The notes under the pieces: generated by a model
The model's input: only the letters and a program-made list of their open reading frames with translations
The model's database searches: none
What the model was told of the DNA's origin: nothing
Shown here: in pieces, positions 37,712 to 48,500 of the stretch
Layout of the letters: each line of letters begins with the position of its first letter
How positions within the stretch are numbered: position 1 is the stretch's first letter
Translations under genes and position numbers: made by a program
Assembly: GCF_021596505.1 (NCBI RefSeq)
Contig: NZ_PJIZ01000011.1
Coordinates: 1-64,000 of the forward strand
Length of the DNA stretch: 64,000 nucleotides
Reading direction: 5' to 3'
DNA from: Nostoc sp. CMAA1605
GTDB lineage: Bacteria; Cyanobacteriota; Cyanobacteriia; Cyanobacteriales; Nostocaceae

Positions 37712-40027
37712 TTGAAAGGAATACGCCCCAGGTTTTTATCCTACACAGTGGCATTTTTGACTGTCAGTGTTGCTTTATTGCTGACGTTCATCTTCAAACA
37801 ACTTTTAACACCAACTATTTTTTTACTATTTTTTGCCGCCGTAGCTATTAGTTCTTGGTACGGTGGACTTCAGTCAGGACTACTAACAACTTTATTATCT
37901 GCCTTTAGCATCGATTTCTTTTTCCTCGACCCCAAATTTTCCCTATATGTCAACAATTTAGATAGCAAGTTACGTTTATCTTTATTTGTATTAGTTTCAA
38001 CGCTAATTGGTTGGTTGAACTCCGAGCTAGGTACTTCTAAGCGGAGATTAGAATTTACTAATCAGCAGCTACAAGAAAGTGAAGCAAAATTTAGAAGGTT
38101 AGTAGACTCTAATATTATCGGGGTGATTGTTGCTGATCTGAATGGGCTAGTTCTAGAGGCTAATGATGCTTTCTTAAGGATAGTAGGCTATACACAAGAG
38201 GATTTACACAAAAGCAGAGTTAATTGGCTACAAATTACACCGCCGGAATATTTGGCACAAAGCGATCGCGCGATCGCTACACTCAAAACTACAGGTGTAT
38301 GTCACAATCTAGAAACTGAATACATCCGTAAAGATGGTAGTCGAGTATACGTAATAGTAGGCTTTGCCTTATTAGAACGCTCACACAATCAAGTAGTCGG
38401 ATTTGTACTAGATATCAGCGAACGGATTTTAGCAAAACAAGCCCTCCAAGCCAGTGAAGCCAGACTCAGGAAACTCACAGAAAAAGTCAGGGTAATTCCT
38501 TGGGAAGTAGATATCGCCCAAAATAAATTTACCTATGTGGGGCCACAAAGCGAAGAAATTTTAGGCTACCCTCCAAAAGACTGGTACTCAGACAATTTTT
38601 GGGATGAACACATACACCCAGAAGATCAAAATTGGGTGATTAAACATTGCCATGAATCATCACTGTCTTTAGATAACTATGAATTTGAATATAGGATGTT
38701 AGCGGCTGATGGCAGAGTTGTTTGGCTACATGACATCGTTAATGTTGTGCGTTCTGGCACAGAACCACGATTACTACATGGCTTTATGATTGACATTAGC
38801 GAACGCAAACAAGCAGAACAAGAACGCCAACAACTTTTAGAACGGGAAAAAGCCGCACGCACCGCCGCCGAAGTCGCCAACCGCATCAAAGACGAATTTC
38901 TTGCTATCCTATCCCATGAGTTGCGTACACCACTGAATGCTGTCTTAGGCTGGGTACAACTGCTGAGAAGTCGTCAATTTGATCAAATTACAACCGAGCG
39001 CGCCTTAGAAACCATAGAACGCAACACCAGAGTTTTAACCCAAATAATTCAAGACATTTTAGATGTATCCCAGATTATTCGGGGTCAAATGCGCCTGACA
39101 ATTCAGCCATTAGACTTGACAAATATACTCAAGAATGAAATAGAAACTATTCAGCCTGCTGTCAATGCCAAAGAAATTTCCCTCCAGCACGAGTCAGAAC
39201 CTAACATTGGCTCAGTTATGGGTGATATCAACCGCATACAGCAGATTATCTGGAATTTGCTCAGTAATGCTGTCAAATTTACTCCCAAAGGCGGTAAAGT
39301 CACAGTCAAACTCAGGCGTGTAGATTCTTCAGTGGAAATTCAGGTAAGTGACACAGGCTCAGGTATCGCCCCCGAATTCCTACCCCACGTATTCGAGCGA
39401 TTTCGACAAGCCGATAGCTCTACAACGCGATCGCACGGCGGATTAGGATTAGGACTAGCGATCGTTCGTCACCTTGTAGAATTGCATGGCGGTAAAGTCT
39501 ACGCCACCAGCCCAGGACTTGAGCAAGGAGCTACTTTTGTGGTAAACCTACCCATGAAAGCCATTGTTGAACCAATAAACCACAACCAACCAGAATTAAA
39601 TCCCACCGAAACGGAGAATTTTAATCACTTACCCATACTCAAAGGTTTACGCGTCCTAGTTGTTGATGATGAACCAGACGCACAAAAATTAATCAGCACA
39701 ATTTTAGAAGACTATGGCGCGCAAGTAATGACAGTCTCTTCTGCCCCCGAAGCCCTACAAGCCTTACCGCAATTTTATCCAGAAATTCTCATTAGCGATA
39801 TTGGAATGCCTCAAACAGACGGTTATACACTCATTCGTCAACTGCGATCGCTCCCACAATCACAAAGCAGCACAATTCCAGCGATCGCACTAACAGCATA
39901 TGCTAGACCAGAAGACCGTACCAAAGCACTGTCAGCAGGTTTCCAACTACACCTCCCCAAACCAGTCAATCCCGATGAGTTGGCATCTGTGGTTGCTAAT
40001 TTAGCAGGCAGAACTTTTGATTGTTAA
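37712..40027 (+). CDS. Hybrid sensor kinase, DUF4118-PAS-PAS-HisKA-HATPase-receiver
   Basis: A 771-residue protein. Four N-terminal transmembrane helices (~10-110, KdpD-like DUF4118 with PTIFLLFFAAVAISSWYGGL), two PAS domains (~120-245 and ~255-370), HisKA with ILSHELRTPLNAVLGW, HATPase with DTGSGI and GLGLGLAIVRHLVELHGG, and a C-terminal receiver (VVDDEPDA; acceptor Asp in ISDIGMPQTDG). The start is TTG at 37712, supported by an AAAGGAG site 8 bases upstream. The signal and output partner are not evident. Confidence 0.87.
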   Translation: MKGIRPRFLSYTVAFLTVSVALLLTFIFKQLLTPTIFLLFFAAVAISSWYGGLQSGLLTTLLSAFSIDFFFLDPKFSLYVNNLDSKLRLSLFVLVSTLIGWLNSELGTSKRRLEFTNQQLQESEAKFRRLVDSNIIGVIVADLNGLVLEANDAFLRIVGYTQEDLHKSRVNWLQITPPEYLAQSDRAIATLKTTGVCHNLETEYIRKDGSRVYVIVGFALLERSHNQVVGFVLDISERILAKQALQASEARLRKLTEKVRVIPWEVDIAQNKFTYVGPQSEEILGYPPKDWYSDNFWDEHIHPEDQNWVIKHCHESSLSLDNYEFEYRMLAADGRVVWLHDIVNVVRSGTEPRLLHGFMIDISERKQAEQERQQLLEREKAARTAAEVANRIKDEFLAILSHELRTPLNAVLGWVQLLRSRQFDQITTERALETIERNTRVLTQIIQDILDVSQIIRGQMRLTIQPLDLTNILKNEIETIQPAVNAKEISLQHESEPNIGSVMGDINRIQQIIWNLLSNAVKFTPKGGKVTVKLRRVDSSVEIQVSDTGSGIAPEFLPHVFERFRQADSSTTRSHGGLGLGLAIVRHLVELHGGKVYATSPGLEQGATFVVNLPMKAIVEPINHNQPELNPTETENFNHLPILKGLRVLVVDDEPDAQKLISTILEDYGAQVMTVSSAPEALQALPQFYPEILISDIGMPQTDGYTLIRQLRSLPQSQSSTIPAIALTAYARPEDRTKALSAGFQLHLPKPVNPDELASVVANLAGRTFDC

Positions 40028-40199
40028 CTGGGGATTGGGGACTGGGGACTTGTACTGAGCTTGTCGAAGTATTGGGGATTGGGGATTGGGGAGACAAGGT
40101 AGACAAGGTAGATAAGGTAGGAGATGAGAAAAACTATTCCCTATTCCCTATTCCCTATTCCCTATTCCCTATTCCCTATTCCCTGTTCCCTGTCCTCTA
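40028..40199. repeat. GGGGATT/GACAAGGTA and CCCTATT repeats
   Basis: Tandem units of GGGGATTG and AGACAAGGTA, then about seven CCCTATT heptamers, fill the whole space between the hybrid kinase and the hydrolase gene. Confidence 0.85.
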
Positions 40200-40841
40200 A
40201 TGACTACCCAATACATCTACCTACACGGTTTTGCTTCCAGTCCCAAATCAGTGAAAGCACAAGATATCAGCGATCGCTTTACTCAAATACAAATTCCCCT
40301 GACTATTCCTGATCTCAATGCTGGGGACTTCTCAGAGTTAACCATCTCACGCCAAATTAAACAGGTTGTTACCACTTTTACCAGTGACTCTGTACCCGTT
40401 ACCCTCATTGGTTCTAGTTTAGGAGGCTTGACTGCTGCCCACATAGCACAGCAGTATTTGCAAGTAGAACGCCTAGTGCTGCTAGCACCAGCTTTCGGCT
40501 TTTTATCGCATTGGTTAACCAAATTAGGCGAAGAAACCATACAGCGTTGGCAACAAGAAAAGTTTCTCATGGTTTATCACTATGGTGAAAAGCGATCGCT
40601 CCCTTTAAGCTACAATTTTGTAACAGATGCCACCCAATACTCCGAAACTCAATTGCAACGCCCCATTCCCACATTAATACTCCACGGCAAGCAAGATGAA
40701 GTCATTCCCATCACCGCCAGCCAAGATTTTATACAATCCCGTCCCTGGGCGAAGCTGATAGAACTAGACAGCGATCACGCCCTTGGTAATGTTACAGAAG
40801 AAATTTGGCAAGCCATTCAGGAATTTTGTCAATTATTTTAG
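40200..40841 (+). CDS. YqiA/YcfP-type alpha/beta hydrolase
   Basis: A 213-residue serine hydrolase: YLHGFASSPKS oxyanion segment at the N-terminus, nucleophile elbow GSSLGG (Ser73), acid in LHGKQDEVIP and His in DSDHALGN. This is the UPF0227/YqiA esterase type. The substrate is unknown. The ATG sits immediately after CCCTATT repeats, so the natural ribosome binding site is missing or repeat-derived. Confidence 0.8.
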   Translation: MTTQYIYLHGFASSPKSVKAQDISDRFTQIQIPLTIPDLNAGDFSELTISRQIKQVVTTFTSDSVPVTLIGSSLGGLTAAHIAQQYLQVERLVLLAPAFGFLSHWLTKLGEETIQRWQQEKFLMVYHYGEKRSLPLSYNFVTDATQYSETQLQRPIPTLILHGKQDEVIPITASQDFIQSRPWAKLIELDSDHALGNVTEEIWQAIQEFCQLF

Positions 40842-40990
40842 GGATTGGGGACTGGGATTAGGGGAGGCAGGGGAGGCAGGGGAGGCAGGGGAGGCAGGGG
40901 AGGCAGGGGAAGCAGGGGAAGAAAAACTAATGACTATTGACTATTGACTGTTGACTAATGACTAATGACTAATGACTATTAACTAAAACT
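40842..40990. repeat. GGGGAGGCA nonamers and GACTATT/GACTAAT heptamers
   Basis: About seven GGGGAGGCA units (40862-40920), then heptamers of GACTATT/GACTAAT (40930-40985), directly upstream of hisC. Confidence 0.85.
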
Positions 40991-42130
40991 ATGCTTCCTT
41001 TTATTCGTTCAGATTTAACTCAACTCAACGCTTACAAACCTCACCCTGGTAGCGATACCGCCGCCGCAGTCCCAACTCAGTTAGATCGTTTAGATACAAA
41101 CGAAAGCCCCTATGATTTACCCACTGAGTTAAAACAAAAACTAGCTTGGACTTATCAAGAAGTCATTGAAACCAATCGTTACCCAGATGGGGGACATCAA
41201 GCCCTAAAAAATGCGATCGCTGAATATGTTAATGAATCATCTGGTGCTACCCCATCTCTATTTACTGCTGACCATATTTCTGTAGGTAATGGTTCAGATG
41301 AACTGATACGTTCTGTATTAATTGCTACTTGCTTGCGAGGAGAAGGTTCTATACTTGTGGCTAATCCCACCTTTTCCATGTATGGGATTATAGCTAAAAC
41401 TTTAGGGATAAATGTAGTAGAAGTTACTAGAAATCCTGCGAACTTTGAAATTGATTTAACCGCAGCCCAAGCTGCAATAGAACAAACTCAAAACCCTCCC
41501 ATTCGCGTAGTTTTCGTTGTTCATCCCAATTCACCCACGGCTAACCCCTTAACCACCAATGAATTAACTTGGTTAAAAGGTTTGAGTGAAAACATTTTAG
41601 TCGTAATTGATGAAGCGTATTTTGAATTTAGCCAAACGACTTTAGTTAATGAACTCGCACAACGTCCCAACTGGATAGTTTTACGCACCTTTTCTAAAGC
41701 CTTTCGCCTCGCAGCTATGCGTGTAGGCTATTGTATAGCTCATCCAGAAGCGATCGCCATTCTAGAAAAAGTCCGCCTACCCTACAATCTACCCAGTTTT
41801 ACCCTAGCTGCGGCTCTCGTAGGCTTACAAAATCGGCAAATCTTGCTAGAGTCAATTCCCCAAACCCTCAATGAGCGTAGCAAACTAATTACAGCTTTAT
41901 CTCAAAACCCAGCATTGCAAGTAATAGACAGTGCTGCCAACTTCATTTTCGTGCGTCTACAACCAGAAATTACCCAATCACAAAATATATCTTTAAAACA
42001 TCTTCATCAAAACTTAAGAAACCAAGGTACTCTCATCCGAGAAATTAGCGGTGGACTAAGAATTACCATCGGTACCCCTGAAGAGAACGCCCGCACACTA
42101 AATCGTATTGGAGAGTATTTTAGTCAATAG
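40991..42130 (+). CDS. hisC: Histidinol-phosphate aminotransferase
   Basis: A 379-residue PLP enzyme of fold type [13 protein letters not shown] opens the substrate site, VGNGSDELI binds [13 protein letters not shown] carries the Asp that pairs with the PLP nitrogen and [16 protein letters not shown] carries the Schiff-base Lys. It transaminates imidazole-acetol phosphate in histidine synthesis. The gene ends directly in TAGTCAA heptamers, which may have reset its stop. Confidence 0.92.
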   Translation: MLPFIRSDLTQLNAYKPHPGSDTAAAVPTQLDRLDTNESPYDLPTELKQKLAWTYQEVIETNRYPDGGHQALKNAIAEYVNESSGATPSLFTADHISVGNGSDELIRSVLIATCLRGEGSILVANPTFSMYGIIAKTLGINVVEVTRNPANFEIDLTAAQAAIEQTQNPPIRVVFVVHPNSPTANPLTTNELTWLKGLSENILVVIDEAYFEFSQTTLVNELAQRPNWIVLRTFSKAFRLAAMRVGYCIAHPEAIAILEKVRLPYNLPSFTLAAALVGLQNRQILLESIPQTLNERSKLITALSQNPALQVIDSAANFIFVRLQPEITQSQNISLKHLHQNLRNQGTLIREISGGLRITIGTPEENARTLNRIGEYFSQ

Positions 42131-42400
42131 TCAATAGTCAATAGTCAATAGTCAATAGTCAATAGTCAATAGTCATTACTCATTACTCATTACTCATTAC
42201 TCATTACTCATTACTTCAACCTTGTCTCCCAATGACCAATGCCCAATGCCCAATGCCCAATGCCCAATGCCCAATCCCCAATGCCCAATCCCCAATGCCC
42301 AATGCCCAATGCCCAATGCCCAATCCCCAATCCCCAATCCCCAATCCCCAATCCCCAATCCCCAATCCCCAATCCCTATTCCCTATTCCCCCAACGCCTC
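42123..42400. repeat. Compound repeat: TAGTCAA, CATTACT, CCCAATGC and CCCAATCC arrays
   Basis: Successive arrays of ~7 TAGTCAA, ~6 CATTACT and more than a dozen CCAATGC/CCCAATCC units between convergent genes. Open frames with MPNAQCP-type repeats here are artefacts. The last units encode the C-terminus of the minus-strand gene that follows. Confidence 0.9.
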
Positions 42401-42912
42401 ACCATTCCCACTGTTTGAGGTAAAACTCCTACCAACAAAGCGAAAACCTCATCTGGCAAATTAGCAACTGCGTCCTGGGGAAAATATTGCTCAAACTGAT
42501 CTAAGATTTTCTGCACGCGCTGCTGAGGTAGTGTATGTTCAGTAATCTGCTTGATCAGTCTAATCCACTGCCGTCGAATGAGATAGGCTTTCTGCCGTTC
42601 TTCATAGGATTCTGATGTGAGTAAAGACAAATTTCCTATAGGAATGACCATTTGGCAATCAGCATCATATTCACCTCCAACTGCTGCGCCTGGCCCGGCA
42701 AATTCAGCATGATAGCGTTTAATCAGAATTAAACCATTCCGCCTACGACTGTTGACGATTAAAACTTGGCCACTTTGTAGTAACGTCAAAACATCCGAAC
42801 TGTATGTTGGCTCGGTTCCATCTGGCATGACAAAACTGTCAAGGCAATTTTTGTCAGAGTAGTAAGTTGATACCATAGTAACCTGATAGCGGCGGTTTTT
42901 TTCGCTATCCAT
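42376..42912 (-). CDS. Conserved-looking hypothetical protein
   Basis: A 178-residue soluble protein I do not recognise. The middle has [22 protein letters not shown] and [19 protein letters not shown], suggesting a beta-rich domain; the C-terminal third is helical with a [20 protein letters not shown] segment. The final WGNRE comes from the neighbouring GGGAATA repeats. The start is uncertain: MDSEKN (42912) or MVSTYYSDK (42876). No Cys pairs, signal peptide or membrane segment. It stands alone after hisC, with ~800 non-coding bases upstream. Confidence 0.55.
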   Translation of the reverse strand: MDSEKNRRYQVTMVSTYYSDKNCLDSFVMPDGTEPTYSSDVLTLLQSGQVLIVNSRRRNGLILIKRYHAEFAGPGAAVGGEYDADCQMVIPIGNLSLLTSESYEERQKAYLIRRQWIRLIKQITEHTLPQQRVQKILDQFEQYFPQDAVANLPDEVFALLVGVLPQTVGMVRRWGNRE

Positions 42913-43723
42913 TGCTTGCTCAAACTTTTGTATGGTGTAAATTTGGAAATTTGCTATGGGATTTTTTGTTGATATTCACTCTTTTGCTATTGATATTTCT
43001 TTAGTAAAAGAATTTTGAGTTTACTTTTAACTAAGATTTCAAGAAATAGAGGGGCTGACATGATTAAGTAATCACATTTTATGTGATCTAACTACATTTG
43101 TCTGCCAATTAAACTCAAAATATTTAAAGTTTCCATGAAGTTAATATCTTTATTGCTAAGTTATTGTAAGGAAAATAAGCGAATTTAAACGTAATTTTAC
43201 TGACATCACAATTATAGTTTAAATGTTATCTTCTGATGTATTTAAAGCTGAAGTTGAGCTAACTTCCCTTTAACATATCAAGATCAAATCGACATATTTT
43301 TTATATAAACCTTTCTTAAAGCTAGATCATAATCTGCTTATCAAAAGTCTTGCCGAAGTCGTACATCATCGAAAATACACAGCAAAATTAGCCCACCTCT
43401 AGTCCTAATTGGTAATTACAGTCTCAGTCTATATGGCTTGAGATTCGGGGCTAACAAACGGCAATATACTATCGATATCAAGAACTACAGTAGTTGATAT
43501 CTGGTTATTTTTCACCCATGTTTTTTATCCAAAACCATAAGGTAAGACTGCTCACTCATATGGAAAAATTGCGTATTTAAACTAAACTAGTGAGAATATA
43601 AATTATTTTTTGCCAGATGTTGCGAATTTTGAATAAACATAACCTAACCTTTAACTAAGTAGTTCTCACAAACTGACTAAAGCAAGAATTTTCCCTAAAT
43701 AATTTACATACCATTACAAAATA
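42913..43723. other. Long AT-rich intergenic region
   Basis: About 810 bases without a credible open frame. One clean palindrome, ATCACAT-TTT-ATGTGAT, is at 43071-43087, some 160 bases upstream of the hypothetical gene; its half-sites point the opposite way to the CRP consensus. No repeats of the heptamer type occur here, which is unusual for a gap of this size in this window, so it may hold long regulatory regions or an unrecognised RNA. Confidence 0.5.
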
Positions 43724-44383
43724 TTAGGTTGAAGCGTCTAAGGGCAAATGTTTATGTAGTAAAATGTGCCGTGACTGTCGAAATAAGAATATATTCATAT
43801 CGGATTCTACTTTGTGTACCTTATATCCCAGCTTGAAATAAAGCTGCCTGGCTTGATAGTTATTTTCTAAAACGTGGAGATATAAATCCTCAAACCCCCA
43901 TTCCTGTGACACTTGTTCACAGCTAATGAGCAACTTGGAGGCGACACCGTGCCTGCGGTATTCTGGGTGAACAGCTAAGTTAGATACATAAAGGAACCTC
44001 CTATTATCCCTTGTCCAAATATCACTGACACGCACACCCATCTCTACAGTACCCACTAATTGTTGAATTCCATCAACACTGGTATTGACAGCAACTAAAC
44101 AGATATGATGTGGAGAAGATAAAAGTAGACGATGCTTAAGATCCTCATAAATACCTAAACGCAGCAAAGGAAATACCAATCCCCAAAAACCATTTTGGGA
44201 GTGAAAGCTTTCTGCAATAATTTGAGCCACAGCCTTTAAATCAGCAGAGTTAGCCGCACGAATTTGCAAGTGCTGAGAACTGCTTGGTGTTGGTGAAGTG
44301 ACTTGTTGTTGGTGATATGGATCAAAAAACCAGTATGTCAAGGTAAGTTCACTGCTAATGTTTTTCAATGGCAATCTTTTCAA
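43724..44383 (-). CDS. GNAT N-acetyltransferase, plastid GNAT-like
   Basis: A 219-residue protein with a ~40-residue variable N-terminus and a GNAT domain (~41-200). The acetyl-CoA binding loop is VSNLAVHPEYRRHGVASKLL, followed by LHVLENNYQARQLYFKLGYK. The arrangement resembles cyanobacterial relatives of the plastid GNAT/NSI acetyltransferases, which acetylate protein lysines or N-termini; the substrate is not known here. It is flanked by long non-coding DNA on both sides and thus monocistronic. Confidence 0.78.
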   Translation of the reverse strand: MKRLPLKNISSELTLTYWFFDPYHQQQVTSPTPSSSQHLQIRAANSADLKAVAQIIAESFHSQNGFWGLVFPLLRLGIYEDLKHRLLLSSPHHICLVAVNTSVDGIQQLVGTVEMGVRVSDIWTRDNRRFLYVSNLAVHPEYRRHGVASKLLISCEQVSQEWGFEDLYLHVLENNYQARQLYFKLGYKVHKVESDMNIFLFRQSRHILLHKHLPLDAST

Positions 44384-45503
44384 ATATCCTAAAACACCGT
44401 CAGCAAGTCAGCTGAAATTATTTCAGGTTATTTGGTGTACGCTTGACAAACAAGCCAGCAGTAGAAGCTGACTTATCCGTGAGAGTCAATCAAGGGGTGT
44501 GGGGGTATAGGGGTATAGGGGTATAGGGGTATAAGGGAAACCCCATCAATAAAATTGAGAGGCTGGGTAAAAGGACACCGTATGTTGAAATACATCTTTC
44601 AGCGTACTCTATGTTGAAAAATAGAGGCTTGTATCCTTTTTTTCGGAGGCTCATCATCTCTTACACCCTTACACCCTTACACCCCAGGATAGTCAATGGG
44701 ACTTGTAGAGTGGGCTAACGCCAGAATATAGTAGTCTATAACCCTAAGCGTAGCCGCTACGCCAAAAAATCAGATGAATAACCCTTACCAGAACACAATT
44801 TCAACATTCATGAACATAGTTTGATTTATAGCCCTTACAGACTTGGCAAACTATGAAAAATTGCAAAGATAAAAAATTAACTCAGTAAGAATATAATAAT
44901 TTAGCACATTAATTATGGTTGCCAACATGATCAACACCATACCAATGAACTAGAGACTGGGGTTCTTGATGAATAAGTCACTTTCCCCGTATATGTTGCC
45001 ACTAAGACCACTTTCAGACTAAATTTCCTCAAAGCCATATAGACGCGATATATTAGTCTAACGATATACTTTTTGTTTCAACTAAGCTAGTAATTTTACT
45101 GATTGCCAAATAATTGGTATAAATAAAATTTACTTGAAAGTGTTAGTGCAACTGTCACAACGGGAAAACTGAGAGTGTAGTTTAATCGAGTTTCTTAACC
45201 TGAGCGAGATTACTGCATAGAGGATTTAGATGGTAAATACTGGAGGTGAGGCAATATTTGACCAGTCAATATAGAATCTGTAAAAAAATCACTAATAATG
45301 AAACTAACTGCACTGCTCCAATGTCGATGGCAGTTATTACCAGCCATTGAGATTGATGAATTATGAATAGTTCCATACTACGCAGTCTTGTAGCCACATC
45401 ACCGTATTTGGTTACAATGTTCTGTCTACGACTGACTCATAAACATTCTTATCTGAATTAGATTGTCCTTTATCCCACTGCCGTTACAGCAGGAAAGCGG
45501 TGC
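44384..45503. other. 1.1-kb intergenic region upstream of cyaC
   Basis: It holds GGGGTATA octamers (about 44493-44536), a structured stretch at 44569-44643 listed separately, CCTTACA repeats (44660-44685) and a dispersed GCGTAGCCGCTACGCC palindrome (44748-44763). The rest, about 44770-45500, is unique AT-rich DNA that must contain the cyaC promoter. No credible protein frame. Confidence 0.55.
44569..44643 (+). ncRNA. Candidate structured small RNA with poly-T end
   Basis: The outer stem AAAAGGA (44569-44575) pairs with TCCTTTT (44634-44640), followed by TTT. Inside are two hairpins: GTAT/ATAC (44580-44593, loop GTTGAA) and CTCTAT/ATAGAG (44607-44626, loop GTTGAAAA). The two loops show the same GTTGAA. 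This three-way-junction fold with a T-run ending resembles an intrinsically terminated small RNA. No promoter is assigned; it could instead be a terminator or element remnant. Confidence 0.4.
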
Positions 45504-48500
45504 ATGAAATCCCAAGTAAACAGTAAGCCTAAAATTTTGGTTGTTGATGATGAACCAGACAACCTTGACTTGCTCTACCGCACCTTCTATCGCGAGTACA
45601 AGGTGCTAAGGGCAACATCTGGCCCTGCGGCACTGGATCTGCTGGCACAAGAGGGAGAGGTTGCAGTCATCATCTCTGATCAGCGTATGCCGATTATGAG
45701 TGGGACGGAATTTTTAAGCCTCACGGCAACGCAATATCCAGATATTATTCGGATTATTCTAACTGGCTACACTGATGTCGAAGACTTAGTGGAAGCGATT
45801 AATGCTGGTAAAGTATTTAAATATGTTACAAAACCCTGGGAAGCAGAAGAACTCAAGGGTGTAGTTCGTCAAGCTTTAGATACTCACAATGTTCTCAAGG
45901 CGCGGACTCGTGAACTAACCCGCACCCTACGCCAAGAATCGCTGCTGAATACTATTACAAATACAATTCGCAGTGCTTTAGACTATCGGCAAATTTTACA
46001 AGCGATTGTTGATACAGTTGGGCAGATGTTGGAGGTGGATGTTTGTCTATTGCGTCCCTTCCAAGATGAACAATTAGTCGATGAAGGATTTATTTATCAA
46101 AAAGCGGCTTCAGCAGAGGTTAATCAAGAAGACAGCACAGCACCCATCAATCATCCCACCCCCGCTTCCGTACTAGCCCAGACGGTTTGGGAAACCCGCG
46201 AAGTACAAGTAATTAATGATGTCGAGGGAGATGAGAGAGTTTACGGGGGTACATCTGAACTACAAAATAGAGCAGAAGCCTTTGAGGAGGCACATATCTC
46301 CTCTAGCTTAGTTGTACCCCTTTTGTGGCAACAGCAATTGATGGCGGTGTTAGCATTACACCAGTGTCACCAAGGGCGAATTTGGGAAGCAGATGAGGTG
46401 CAATTGGTGTTGATGGTGGCGGATCAAGCTGCTTTAGCTTTATCACAAGCTTATGCTTATGAGCAAGTACGCGCCTTAGCCAAACGAGAAGCTTTAATTA
46501 ATACAGTTACTACAGCGATTCGCTCTAGTCTCAACCCCCAAGATATTTTTGCTGCGATTACGCAGCAATTAGGACAGGCTTTGCAAGTAGACGGCTGTGT
46601 TTTATCTTTGTGGGCAGAAGAAGATGAGTATGTGCAGTATGTGGGGTTGTATGATAGCTCCCGTCCTCTAGAGAATCATTCCCTGGCTGTCTCTGATAAA
46701 GAATATAGTGGCAATTATCAATTAAATATACCTGGCTTGGCGGAATCGCAAGTACCAATTCGGGACAATCCGATTTTGCAAGAAATCATCAAGACACATG
46801 AGCCTGTGGTAATTGATGACTTGAATAATTATGGCTCAAAAATTCAAGGCTTTGATTTACCAGGAAAACAGCCAGCCCGATCGCTGATGGTAGTACCTTT
46901 AGTAGCTGATGATAAATGTATCGGTAGTATTACCTTAAGAGAAGGGAGCAAAGCGAGACGCTGGTTATCATCGGATATTGAGTTAGCCAAAACTGTAGCT
47001 GATCAAGCGGCGATCGCAGTACAGCAGTCACGCCTCTATCAAAAAACCCGTGAGCAAGCAGAACGTCTATTACAGCTAGATAAACAAAAAACCGAGTTTT
47101 TCCAGAATATTTCCCACGAATTCCGTACACCCATTACCTTAATTCAAGGGCCGTTAGAGTCAGCAGTCAGCACCGGGGAGGGGTTATCCTATGACCAAAG
47201 TGCGATCGCTTTACGAAACTCTCGACGGTTACTCAGATTAGTTAACCAGTTACTAGACTTACAACGCTTAGACGCTGGGAGGATGCAGCCGAGTTTTCGT
47301 CCTAGCGACTTAGTGGAGTTTGTCAGTCAAATTGTGGAGTCATTTCGTCCCTACTGTGAGAAAAAATCCCTACAGCTAGCGACTGACTTTAGTGAATGTC
47401 CCACCGTTTATTTAGACATGGAAAAATTTGACAAGGTAGTTTACAACCTACTGTCAAATGCCATGAAATTTACTCCTGAAGGCGGGACAATCAAAGTTAC
47501 CCTCAAAAATGTTGGCAATCGTTGCTTATTACAGGTACAGGATACAGGCATTGGCATCGCGCAAGAGCAGATTCCCCACTTATTTGAGCGATTCCGTCAA
47601 GCTGAAGGTTCAGAAAATCGCTCTTATGAAGGTAGTGGACTGGGTTTAGCCTTAGTTAAAGAATTAGTAGAATTACACGGTGGTGCAGTTACAGTTGAGT
47701 CAGTGTATGGTCAAGGTACCACCTTTAGCCTCTTGTTGGTAGCTGGTAACGCTCATTTACCCCAACAGCAAGTATCAGAAACCCGTGTAGAAGTGAATAC
47801 CAGTCGAGCTAGTGTAGAGTTAGCCGATTTAGAACTGGTAGAACTCAACACAGATACAACGTTAGACTTAGATTTATCTATACCTGTAGAAGCGCAACCT
47901 ACTCCAAGAGAACACACACCAGGAACAGCAAGCGATCGCTCCCAATACTCTATTCTTGTAGTAGACGACAACGCGGATCTGCGAACCTACGTGTCTGATA
48001 TCCTGCGGCGTAGTGGCTATCAAGTTCAAACAGCGCGCAACGGTTATGAAGGCTTTGGTAAAGCTCAAGCAATTCATCCTAACTTAATTGTCACCGACTT
48101 AATGATGCCAATGGTGACGGGATTAGAAATGATTCGGATGATTCGCAGTGAGGAAAAACTGAAAGGCACACCTATTATCTTACTGACAGCCAAAGTTGAC
48201 GAAGAAACCCGCATCGAAGGGACAGAATATGGAGCTGATGCTTATTTAGCAAAACCATTCAATGATCGGGAACTTCTAGCGGAGGTTCGCAATCTTCTAG
48301 CCTTGAAAGAAAACGAGAGACGGGTTTTGGAGTTAAACACTTATTTGACAGAATCTGTACTCAAACGATTTTTACCGCCTACTTTGGTTTCCAAAGCAGC
48401 GGCGGGTGCTTTAAGCTTAGATTTACGTCCAGAACCACGGTTAATTACAGTGTTATTTAGTGACATTGTTGGGTTTACCCAGTTAGCCAACACCCTCAGA

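Noticed and set aside
42222-42464. Repetitive MPNAQCP protein
   Set aside because: It is a translation of the CCCAATGC array without independent support.
43071-43087. CRP/AnCrpA-type binding site
   Set aside because: The palindrome ATCACAT-TTT-ATGTGAT has half-sites reversed relative to TGTGA-N6-TCACA, and it is ~160 bases from the nearest start; kept only as an inverted repeat.
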